In this document: in pieces, positions 17,533 to 25,274 of the stretch | How positions within the stretch are numbered: the stretch's first letter is position 1 | How the letters are laid out: each line of letters opens with the position of its first letter | DNA from: Hymenobacter ginkgonis | Lineage (GTDB): Bacteria; Bacteroidota; Bacteroidia; Cytophagales; Hymenobacteraceae | DNA: 64,000 bases | Assembly: GCF_009755225.1 (NCBI RefSeq) | Contig: NZ_WQKZ01000006.1 | Span: 1-64,000 of the forward strand | Direction: 5' to 3' | Position numbers and translations under genes: made by a program | The notes under the pieces: generated by a model | The model's database searches: none | What the model saw: only the letters and a program-made list of their open reading frames with translations | Told to the model about the DNA's origin: nothing

Positions 17533-19539
17533 ATGCCTGACATTATCCAGCTCCTGCCCGAATACCTCGCCAACCAAATTGCCGCGGGCGAGGTGGTGCA
17601 GCGCCCCGCGTCGGTGGTAAAGGAGTTGCTCGAAAACGCCGTGGACGCGGGGGCAACTAGTATTCAACTAATTGTAAAAGAAGCGGGTAAACAGCTCGTG
17701 CAGGTGGTAGACAATGGCCTGGGCATGTCGCCCACCGATGCCCGGATGAGCCTCGAACGCCATGCTACCAGCAAAATACGCTCGACCGAAGACCTGTTTC
17801 GTATTCGTACCCTGGGCTTTCGGGGCGAAGCACTGGCTAGCATCGCAGCCGTGGCGCAAGTCGAAATTCGCACCAAGCAGCGCGGCCAGGAAACCGGGTC
17901 GCTGCTGCTGGTGGAGGGCTCGCAGGTAACCAGCCAGGTGCCCACCGCTTGCCCCGACGGCACCAGCATTGCGGTCAAGAACCTGTTTTTCAACGTGCCC
18001 GCCCGGCGCAATTTCCTGAAAAGCAACGCCGTCGAAATGCGCCACATTTTGGACGAGTTTCAGCACGTGGCGCTGGCCAACCCGCAGATTGCCTTCTCCT
18101 TATACCAGAACGACCTCGAAGTATTTGGCCTGCCCGCCGGCAAGTTGAGCCAGCGCATTGTGGCGCTACTGGGCAACAACTACAAGGAGCAACTGGCGGG
18201 CTGTGAAGAGGTAACGGCCTTTCTCACGGTGAAGGGCTACATCGGCAAGCCCGAGTCGGCGAAAAAGAGTCGGGGCGACCAGTTTTTTTTCGTCAACAAC
18301 CGCTTTATTCGTTCGGCCTACCTCAACCATGCCGTGTTGGCCGCCTACGAAGGCCTGCTGCCCCGCGATACCCACCCGTTTTACGTGCTGTTTTTGGAGT
18401 TGGACCCCAAAACCATCGACATCAACGTGCACCCCACTAAGACGGAAATAAAATTTGAGGACGAAAAAACGGTGTATGCCGTGGTGCGGGCCGCCGTGCG
18501 GCAGGCGCTGGGCCTGCACAGCCTTACCCCCTCGCTCGACTTTGAGGGTGACGTGAATTTTGCGCCCATTCGCCCGTTGCGTACCTCCGCTGGCACCGGA
18601 GCGAGCACCGAGCTGCCTACCCCCCTGCGCCACGTCGAGTTCAATCCTGATGCGCTGGCTGCCTCGGTTTCGGCCGCGGCGGCGCGGCAGGCCAACCGGG
18701 GCAGTGGCGGTAGCGAGCGCCAAGCGCCGGCCCGCCCCACCGAGCAAGCGCGCCGCGACCTGGAAGCTTTTTACCGCGAGCTCGGCCAGCCCGTGCGCCC
18801 AGCCGGTGAGGAGCTAGCCCCTACCCCCCCGGTAGTGGCCACCCCGGTGTTGCCCGAACTACCCTTTGTACACGCTGCGCCGCCCGAGCCTGTGGGCCGG
18901 CCCGCACCTCTGCCAACGGGTACGGCGGCTGGGCTGCTGCCCACGCCCACCGTGGGCCACTCGTCGCCGCGGGCTACGCAAGTGCTGGCGCGCTACGTAC
19001 TGCTGCCCGTGAAGTCGGGGCTGATGCTCATTGACCAGGAAGCGGCCCGCGAACGGATTCTGTATGAGCAGTATGTAGCTGGGCAAACGCAGGGCGCGGG
19101 TCACTCGCAGGCGCTGCTCTTTCCGCGGCCAATCACGTTTTCGCCCGCCGACTACGCCGTGCTGCAAGAGCTGACGCAACCGCTGCACTTGCTTGGCTTT
19201 CGCTTCGCCGAGTTTGGGCCGCTAACTATTGCCGTGGAAGCAGTGCCGGCCGACTTACCGGCCCAGGGCGAAAAGGAGCTTTTTGAAGGGCTCATCGAGC
19301 AGTTCCGCAGTGGCGCTTCGTCGTTGCGGCTCGACCGCCGCGAGGCGCTGGCCCGTGCCCTGGCCCGCCGCGTGGCGCAAGCCACCAGCCTGGCCCGCCT
19401 GCCCGAAGTCGAGCTAAACGCTTTGGTGGATAAGTTGTTTGCTTGCCAGGTGCCCAACTACACGCCCGACGGCCGCCCTACCGTGGTGCTCCTCGATGGC
19501 GAACAATTGGCCGCTTTCTTCCGCAAGGCCGGCGCATAG
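17533..19539 (+). CDS. mutL: DNA mismatch repair protein MutL
   Basis: The start at 17533 (MPDIIQLLPEYLANQIAAGE) matches the canonical MutL N-terminus. 668 residues. GHKL ATPase motifs are intact: ELLENAVDAGAT, DNGLGM, TLGFRGEALASI. The linker (about 355-480) is Pro/Ala-rich. The C-terminal dimer domain holds DQEAARERILYE and TPDGRP where nuclease-type MutL proteins have DQHA(X)2E(X)4E and CPHGRP, so several metal ligands differ. It couples MutS recognition to strand removal. It is the first gene of a run with two rhomboid genes. Confidence 0.95.
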   Translation: MPDIIQLLPEYLANQIAAGEVVQRPASVVKELLENAVDAGATSIQLIVKEAGKQLVQVVDNGLGMSPTDARMSLERHATSKIRSTEDLFRIRTLGFRGEALASIAAVAQVEIRTKQRGQETGSLLLVEGSQVTSQVPTACPDGTSIAVKNLFFNVPARRNFLKSNAVEMRHILDEFQHVALANPQIAFSLYQNDLEVFGLPAGKLSQRIVALLGNNYKEQLAGCEEVTAFLTVKGYIGKPESAKKSRGDQFFFVNNRFIRSAYLNHAVLAAYEGLLPRDTHPFYVLFLELDPKTIDINVHPTKTEIKFEDEKTVYAVVRAAVRQALGLHSLTPSLDFEGDVNFAPIRPLRTSAGTGASTELPTPLRHVEFNPDALAASVSAAAARQANRGSGGSERQAPARPTEQARRDLEAFYRELGQPVRPAGEELAPTPPVVATPVLPELPFVHAAPPEPVGRPAPLPTGTAAGLLPTPTVGHSSPRATQVLARYVLLPVKSGLMLIDQEAARERILYEQYVAGQTQGAGHSQALLFPRPITFSPADYAVLQELTQPLHLLGFRFAEFGPLTIAVEAVPADLPAQGEKELFEGLIEQFRSGASSLRLDRREALARALARRVAQATSLARLPEVELNALVDKLFACQVPNYTPDGRPTVVLLDGEQLAAFFRKAGA

Positions 19540-19587
19540 GCCGCGCGCCCCGAACTTTGCACCTCCTGCCCGCCCCGAAATTCTAGT

Positions 19588-20394
19588 ATGTTCAACATCA
19601 CTCCCACGGTTCGCAACCTGCTGCTGGCCAACCTCGCCATTTACTTGCTTCAGGTGAACGTGCGGCTCAACCCGTCCCTCACGCAGCTGGGCAGCTTATA
19701 CCCACTGGGGTCGCCATTTCTGCATTTCTGGCAGTTTTTCACTTACATGTTTTTGCATGACCCCGGCAACTGGATGCACTTGATTGGCAATATGTTTGCG
19801 CTGATTTCGTTTGGCCCCATGCTCGAACAGCGCTGGGGTGGGCAACGATTTCTTGCCTTTTGGCTAATGTGTGGGGTAGGGGCTGGGGTAATTTATGAGG
19901 GCGTAAGAGCCTATGAACTGCATCAGATAGAAGTGGCCTACCACGACGTGCTGGCTAGCCCTAACGCAGGAGAATTTGCGCAGTTTATGGAGAAGGTGGG
20001 GTTCAAGCGCGAAGTTTATGAGGCGGCCGGCGACGCCCTACAGCGTAATCCTAACGACCATGCCTTGCAGCAAGCAGTTATCGACAACGTGAAGCAGTTG
20101 CACGAGAGCATTTTCAATGCGCCCAATGGCGGAATGTTGGGTGCTTCGGGGGCTGTGTTTGGGGTGTTATTTGCCTTCGCTTACCTCTTTCCGAATACGG
20201 AATTGAGGCTTATTTTCCCCCCCATTCCCATCAAAGCCAAGTACTTCGTGTTCTTTTACGCGTTGTTTGAATTGTACACGGGTGTACACCGTGCGCCCGG
20301 CGATTCGGTAGCCCACTTTGCCCACATTGGCGGGCTGCTCATCGCCTTCATCATTCTTAAATTCTGGGAAAGCGGGCGCGCCCGTTTCTACTAA
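19588..20394 (+). CDS. Rhomboid family intramembrane serine protease (first of tandem pair)
   Basis: 268 residues, multi-pass inner-membrane protein. The catalytic dyad is S187 in GASGAVFG and H246 in AHIGGLL; the HxxxN-like motif reads HLIGNMF. An insertion of roughly 75 charged, mostly helical residues (about 105-182) separates an early transmembrane helix from the catalytic serine helix. Rhomboids cleave single-span substrates within the membrane; the substrate is unknown. It starts 48 bp after mutL and is followed 12 bp later by a second rhomboid. Confidence 0.88.
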   Translation: MFNITPTVRNLLLANLAIYLLQVNVRLNPSLTQLGSLYPLGSPFLHFWQFFTYMFLHDPGNWMHLIGNMFALISFGPMLEQRWGGQRFLAFWLMCGVGAGVIYEGVRAYELHQIEVAYHDVLASPNAGEFAQFMEKVGFKREVYEAAGDALQRNPNDHALQQAVIDNVKQLHESIFNAPNGGMLGASGAVFGVLFAFAYLFPNTELRLIFPPIPIKAKYFVFFYALFELYTGVHRAPGDSVAHFAHIGGLLIAFIILKFWESGRARFY

Positions 20395-20406
20395 ATCTGT
20401 ACTTCT

Positions 20407-21306
20407 ATGAGTTTAACCCAGGATATACGCGACGCTTTTTCGCGTCGCGATAATGCACTAAACCAGCTTATTATCAGCAATGCGCTGGTATTTGCGGTGC
20501 TCATCATTCTACGGGCGATATTTTTTATCGCGCAATCGAGTGGCGTGTACGTGCTCATTATGCGCCAGCTGGCGCTTTCCTCCGATTGGCTGGTGCTGTT
20601 GCGCCACCCTTGGACGCTGCTGACCTACGCCTTTGTGCACGAAGGCTTCTTTCATATTCTGTTTAATATGCTGAACCTCTACTGGTTTGGCCAAATTATT
20701 CGGGAATACCTGGGCGACCGCCGCTTGGTAAGCCTCTATGTGCTAGGGGCGTTGGCGGGAGCCGCCTTTTTCTTGCTGGCTTACAACTTCCTGCCAGCAT
20801 TGCAGCCGTATGTGGGGCAGCCAGTTATTGGCGCTTCGGCGTCCGTTACGGCCGTGATTGTAGCCGCCGCTACTTTGCTGCCCGACTACACGTTTATGCT
20901 CATCTTGCTGGGCCCGGTCAAAATTAAGTGGATAGCTGTGGCGGTCGTGCTAATCTCCATTGCGGGCATTAACGGCGGCAACCCTGGCGGCGAAATCACG
21001 CACCTGGGTGGCGCCTTGCTTGGGTTCATCTTCGTAAAGCAACTCAAGGCGGGTCGCGATATGGGCCGCCCCGTAGTAGCTACTGGTTTGTGGATAAGCG
21101 GGTTGTTTCAGCGCCGCCCGGCTATGCAGGTCACCCACCGCAGCACGGTGTCGGTAGGCCGCTCAGCGGCAAGCTCGGCCAAGACGGCTGCTAGCACTAC
21201 CCCCCCCGAAGAAGTTGACCTCATCCTGGATAAGATTTCGCGCTCGGGCTACGAGAGCCTCTCGAAGGAGGAAAAACAAAAGTTATTTCGCGCTAGCCAG
21301 CAATAA
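20407..21306 (+). CDS. Rhomboid family intramembrane serine protease (second of tandem pair)
   Basis: 299 residues. Motifs HILFNMLN, G142-A-S144-A (nucleophile) and H199 in THLGGALLG are in place. There is no large loop insertion. The C-terminus after the last helix is cytoplasmic, basic, then ends in a short conserved tail (DLILDKISRSGYESLSKEEK), a feature of Bacteroidota rhomboids. Very close spacing to the preceding gene implies one transcript. Terminated by a 24-bp-arm hairpin. Confidence 0.88.
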   Translation: MSLTQDIRDAFSRRDNALNQLIISNALVFAVLIILRAIFFIAQSSGVYVLIMRQLALSSDWLVLLRHPWTLLTYAFVHEGFFHILFNMLNLYWFGQIIREYLGDRRLVSLYVLGALAGAAFFLLAYNFLPALQPYVGQPVIGASASVTAVIVAAATLLPDYTFMLILLGPVKIKWIAVAVVLISIAGINGGNPGGEITHLGGALLGFIFVKQLKAGRDMGRPVVATGLWISGLFQRRPAMQVTHRSTVSVGRSAASSAKTAASTTPPEEVDLILDKISRSGYESLSKEEKQKLFRASQQ

Positions 21307-21325
21307 GGGGGGTAGGGCAGCCTGC

Positions 21326-21375
21326 GAAACGACGAAGGTCCGGCGGAGTTTACTCCGCCGGACCTTCGTCGTTTC
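21326..21375. terminator. Perfect 24-bp-arm hairpin between convergent genes (R6)
   Basis: Arms 21326-21349 and 21352-21375 are exactly complementary around a 2-nt loop. It lies between the converging rhomboid and small membrane protein genes. It shares only a general resemblance to the R1-R9 repeats. Confidence 0.8.
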
Positions 21376-21389
21376 AAACAAGCCACTGC

Positions 21390-21752
21390 TTAATTGGCCG
21401 GGGCCTCGGTGGGCCGACGGCCCCAGGAGCCGGCGCAACGGCTGCGCATTTGCTGCCGAAACTTCTCCCGCTCTTCGGGCGAGAAGGTGGCCATTTTCTG
21501 GTCTATTTGCTGTTTCCAAGCGCGGCTGCGGGCTCCCCAGTTGCTTCGGCCACCGCGCCCAAAGCCACCGAATAGCAGCCGGCTAAGCAGCAGCAAGCCC
21601 AGTGCCTGCCAAAAAGTGAGCGCCGGCAAGTGGAAGATGAAAGGCATCAGATAGTTCCACAAGTTCATGGTCACATACCCAGCCACGGCCACGAATAGCG
21701 CGGCGAAGAAAACGAATTTAACGGCTTTTTTCAGCCAAAAGGAGCGGTTCAT
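21390..21752 (-). CDS. Small membrane protein of unknown function next to an ECF sigma factor
   Basis: 120 residues with two predicted transmembrane helices (about 10-32 and 40-62), then a Gly/Arg-rich linker and a charged tail containing FSPEEREKFRQQMRSRC. It lies 97 bp downstream of the sigma gene on the same strand. The arrangement resembles sigma-factor/membrane-partner pairs, but no anti-sigma domain is recognisable. Confidence 0.65.
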   Translation of the reverse strand: MNRSFWLKKAVKFVFFAALFVAVAGYVTMNLWNYLMPFIFHLPALTFWQALGLLLLSRLLFGGFGRGGRSNWGARSRAWKQQIDQKMATFSPEEREKFRQQMRSRCAGSWGRRPTEAPAN

Positions 21753-21849
21753 GATAAAGGTAAATTAGTAGAGATTAATGATTAATGCAGCGTAAGGGGT
21801 GGTGAAAGCAACCTGGTAAAGCAGTATACTCCCCCTTAGCTATTAGCCG

Positions 21850-22431
21850 TTAATCATTGTCAAACAACTCGTCGTAAAGCTTACGCAAGCGCTTGCGTAA
21901 GTGCTTCACGGCGTAGTACTTACGCGAAATCAGCGTTTTGAGCGGTACGCCGGTTTCGGCTACCATCTCGTTAAACGACCGATCCTCCAACTCGTGCCAC
22001 ACAAATACTTGGCGTTGCTCGGCTGGCAACTCAGCTAGGGCATCGCTGATGGCATCCATAATGGTTTCGCGCAGTAAGCGGTTTTCGGGCGAGTCGTCGG
22101 GCGCGGGCAGCACATCTTGCAACAGGCGGGCAGGCTCATCGCCATCGGTAGCCACGCCCAGCGGCGCATCCAGCGACACCGTCAGCTTGGCCGGCACGCG
22201 GCGGTAGCGGTCAATAATGCGGTTGCGCGCCACCCGAAACAGCCAGGCGGCGGCCTGCTCCACCGGTTTTAGCAGCCGGTAGCTTTCTACCAGCTCGGCA
22301 AATACATCCTGCAGAATGTCTTCGGCCTCGGCCGGGTCGGGCACACGCCGCTCGATAAAGCGGAGCAGCCGGCCGCGCTGCTCGCGCACGGCCGTTTGAA
22401 TTTGCTGGTCCTGGCTGGCGGCGGTTGTCAT
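21850..22431 (-). CDS. ECF-type RNA polymerase sigma factor
   Basis: 193 residues from the chosen start (MTTAASQDQQIQTA); MEAFALP at 22464 is an alternative. Region 2 is seen in DPAEAEDILQDVFAELVES and AAAWLFRVARNRIIDRYRR, and region 4 in LPAEQRQVFVWHELEDRSFNEMVAETGVPLKTLISRKYYAV (helix-turn-helix). It redirects RNA polymerase to an unknown regulon. CCTACCCC lies 12 nt upstream of the chosen start. Confidence 0.9.
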   Translation of the reverse strand: MTTAASQDQQIQTAVREQRGRLLRFIERRVPDPAEAEDILQDVFAELVESYRLLKPVEQAAAWLFRVARNRIIDRYRRVPAKLTVSLDAPLGVATDGDEPARLLQDVLPAPDDSPENRLLRETIMDAISDALAELPAEQRQVFVWHELEDRSFNEMVAETGVPLKTLISRKYYAVKHLRKRLRKLYDELFDND

Positions 22432-22659
22432 CAGCGCGGAGAGGGGTAGGGCAAAAGCTTCCATCGTGCCTAAGCAGACGCGCCACGTTCCAGAATATTT
22501 TAAGGTACTTCCCAATTGGTTGGCGCTCCGGTTTGAAGGCCGATGCCTAAGCAGTGTGCTCAGGCGTCCGACAAATTACGCAGCATCTTCCCGATTTTCA
22601 GGATAACTTTGCCCGCTAAGTTGGCTTTGGCCGACTGGTTCTCCCGCCGCTTTTTTGCC

Positions 22660-22998
22660 ATGACCAACGCCTCCCTCGTTCCCGCCGTCATCCACGAAGT
22701 GCCCTTGCAGTACTACGTGTTTTTTGCCACCGCGCTCTTTTGCATTGGCGTTACGGGGGTACTTATTCGGCGTAATGCCATTATCATTTTCATGTGCATT
22801 GAGTTGATGCTCAACGCAGTGAATATTCTGCTGACCGCGTTCGCCGCCTACCGTGCCGACCCCAACGGGCAGGTGTTCGTGTTCTTTATCATGGCTGTGG
22901 CCGCCGCCGAAGTATCGGTTGGCCTAGGCATTATAGTCATGATTTACCGCAACTTCCAGAACACCGACGTCAACCTGCTGAATCGGTTGAAGTGGTAA
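22660..22998 (+). CDS. nuoK: NADH-quinone oxidoreductase subunit K
   Basis: 112 residues from the ATG at 22660 (an upstream in-frame extension is not needed). Three transmembrane helices, with the conserved Glu in IFMCIELMLNAVN and a second Glu in VAAAEVSVGL, both part of the proton path of complex I. It is followed 153 bp later by nuoL. No nuoJ, nuoM or nuoN is adjacent, so this pair is separated from the rest of the nuo genes unless they lie elsewhere. Confidence 0.93.
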   Translation: MTNASLVPAVIHEVPLQYYVFFATALFCIGVTGVLIRRNAIIIFMCIELMLNAVNILLTAFAAYRADPNGQVFVFFIMAVAAAEVSVGLGIIVMIYRNFQNTDVNLLNRLKW

Positions 22999-23151
22999 TT
23001 CCGGCATCTGTTGGCCTTGGCGCGCCGCGTGCCACAATCGCAGCAGCACGAGCCCATTGGTAATCCTATCGTATTAAGTATAAACTGTTTGGAGGTCGTT
23101 GCTGCGGCATTCTCCTTCGCCCTGGCAGTCGCGTAGCCGCTTACTTATCTT

Positions 23152-25104
23152 ATGCAAGAAACTGTTCTCCCTGGTGCTACGGCGCCTTTTTCCACGCTGC
23201 TCTACGTCCTGATTCCGGGGCTGCCCTTTCTGGGCTTCCTGCTGAACGGCTTGCTCAACAAACGTTTATCGGGCACGGTAGCGGGCGCTATTGGCTCGCT
23301 CACAGTGCTGGGCTCGTTTCTGCTGTCGATATTTCTATTCGTTAATTTCAAGTACCAGTACACCGTCGAACTGTTCGACTGGATTACGGTCGGCTCGCTG
23401 CAAATCCCCTTCAGCTACCAGATTGACCAGCTGAGCCTGCTTATGCTGCTGCTGATTACGGGTGTGGGTTTCCTTATCCACATCTACAGTATCGGCTACA
23501 TGAGCCACGACGAGAACGTGGGCAAGTTCTTTAGCTTCCTTAACTTGTTCGTGTTCAGTATGTTGATTCTCGTGCTGGGTTCCAACTTCGTCATTCTCTT
23601 CATTGGTTGGGAGGGGGTAGGGCTGTGCTCGTACCTGCTCATTGGCTTTTGGAATAAGCACACTAGCTACAACAACGCTGCGAAGAAGGCATTCATCATT
23701 AACCGCGTGGGTGACCTGGGCTTCTTGCTTGGTATTTTTCTGATATACTTGACTTTCAATTCGGTACAGTACGGCGAAGTATTCCAGAAAGCGCACCTCA
23801 GCCAGTTTGGCAACTACGGCGTAGGCGTATGCACGGCCATTACGCTGCTGCTATTTGTGGGCGCTATGGGCAAGTCGGCGCAGCTGCCGCTCTACACTTG
23901 GCTGCCCGACGCTATGGCGGGCCCTACCCCCGTGTCGGCGCTTATCCACGCCGCCACCATGGTAACGGCTGGCATTTACCTCGTGCTGCGCGCCAATGTG
24001 CTCTTCACGCTAGCCCCGCATACGCTCGAAGTAGTCGGCATTATTGGCCTAGCTACGGCGCTGTTCGCGGCCACTATCGGTCTGGCGCAGAACGACATCA
24101 AAAAAGTGCTGGCGTACTCCACGGTGTCGCAGCTAGGGTACATGTTCCTGGCCTTGGGCGTGATGGGCTACACTTCGTCGTTTTTCCACGTGCTGACGCA
24201 CGCGTTCTTTAAGGCCTTGCTCTTCCTCGGAGCCGGCTCCGTGATTCACGCCATGAGCAACGAGCAGGATATGCGCCGCATGGGGGGCTTACGCAAGGCG
24301 TTGCCCATCACGTTCTTAACGATGCTTATCGGCTGCTTGGCCATTTCGGGTATTCCGCCGTTTGCGGGCTTTTTCTCGAAAGATGAAATCCTGAGCCACG
24401 TGTACGAGCACAGCAAGGTAATGTGGGCCATTGGCGTCTTCACCTCGTTTCTGACGGCATTCTACATGTTCCGCCTGCTGTTTCTGACGTTCTTTGGCGA
24501 GTTCCGCGGTACGGAGGAGCAGCGCCACCACCTGCACGAATCGCCCATCAGCATGACGCTGCCGCTGATTATACTGGCTATTTTATCGGCTGTGGGCGGC
24601 TTCATGGGCGCACCCATGTTCTTAGGGGGCAAGCACTACTTGGCCGATTTTCTGGCCCCAATTTTCACGTATTCGCGCGAAATTCTGCCCGCTGCTTTCA
24701 CCGCCGAGCCTGACCACAATACCGAGCTGATGCTCATCGGCATCTCGGTGCTAGTGGCGGTAATCGGTATTGTGCTGGCCTACGTGCAGTACGTGGCCCG
24801 CGCCCAGCGCCCCGTGGAAGACGAAGCCCAACGCTCGGCTCCCGAAAGCCTGGTGTACAACAAGTATTACATAGATGAGCTGTACGACAACCTCATTGTA
24901 AAGCCCGTAATGGCGCTCTCCACCGGCTTGTTCAAGTTTGTTGAAAATGGCGTCATCGACCCCATTGCCAATGGGGTAGGTCGTGCTACACTAGCCGGCG
25001 GCCAATTGCTGCGCTACGTGCAAACGGGCTCTGTCGAAACCTACTTGATATTGATGGTATTAGGTATCGTGCTGATTCTGGGCCTGAACTTCGGGCGGAT
25101 GTAA
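23152..25104 (+). CDS. nuoL: NADH-quinone oxidoreductase subunit L
   Basis: 650 residues, about 15 transmembrane helices, Mrp-antiporter-like. The signatures GWEGVGLCSYLLIGFW, AMGKSAQLPLYTWLPDAM and the lysine-containing helix DIKKVLAYSTVSQLGYM are typical of NuoL. It pumps protons in the membrane arm of complex I. Normal length, with the C-terminal lateral-helix region retained. Downstream is repeat R4, then an S9 peptidase, not nuoM. Confidence 0.96.
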   Translation: MQETVLPGATAPFSTLLYVLIPGLPFLGFLLNGLLNKRLSGTVAGAIGSLTVLGSFLLSIFLFVNFKYQYTVELFDWITVGSLQIPFSYQIDQLSLLMLLLITGVGFLIHIYSIGYMSHDENVGKFFSFLNLFVFSMLILVLGSNFVILFIGWEGVGLCSYLLIGFWNKHTSYNNAAKKAFIINRVGDLGFLLGIFLIYLTFNSVQYGEVFQKAHLSQFGNYGVGVCTAITLLLFVGAMGKSAQLPLYTWLPDAMAGPTPVSALIHAATMVTAGIYLVLRANVLFTLAPHTLEVVGIIGLATALFAATIGLAQNDIKKVLAYSTVSQLGYMFLALGVMGYTSSFFHVLTHAFFKALLFLGAGSVIHAMSNEQDMRRMGGLRKALPITFLTMLIGCLAISGIPPFAGFFSKDEILSHVYEHSKVMWAIGVFTSFLTAFYMFRLLFLTFFGEFRGTEEQRHHLHESPISMTLPLIILAILSAVGGFMGAPMFLGGKHYLADFLAPIFTYSREILPAAFTAEPDHNTELMLIGISVLVAVIGIVLAYVQYVARAQRPVEDEAQRSAPESLVYNKYYIDELYDNLIVKPVMALSTGLFKFVENGVIDPIANGVGRATLAGGQLLRYVQTGSVETYLILMVLGIVLILGLNFGRM

Positions 25105-25140
25105 GCGTCCTGAAAATATAAAGTAGCGTGGCGTACCTTG

Positions 25141-25241
25141 AACGTCCCGCTGAACGAAGTGAAGCATCTTGCTGCTAGCCTTTGGGGTCATTGCCCCGAG
25201 CGACTGCGGTCAAGGTGCTTCACTTTGTTCAGCAGGACGTT
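25141..25241. repeat. Dispersed palindromic repeat, copy R4
   Basis: Arms 25141-25171 and 25211-25241 pair over 31 positions. Two of the three departures are G:T-type wobbles. The stem centre reads GAACGAAGTGAAGC, unlike R3, with the opposite arm changed to match. It lies just upstream of the S9 peptidase start, so it is also in that gene's leader. Confidence 0.8.
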
Positions 25242-25274
25242 TCTTTGTTTTCGTGCCTTGCTAACTTCTTCACC

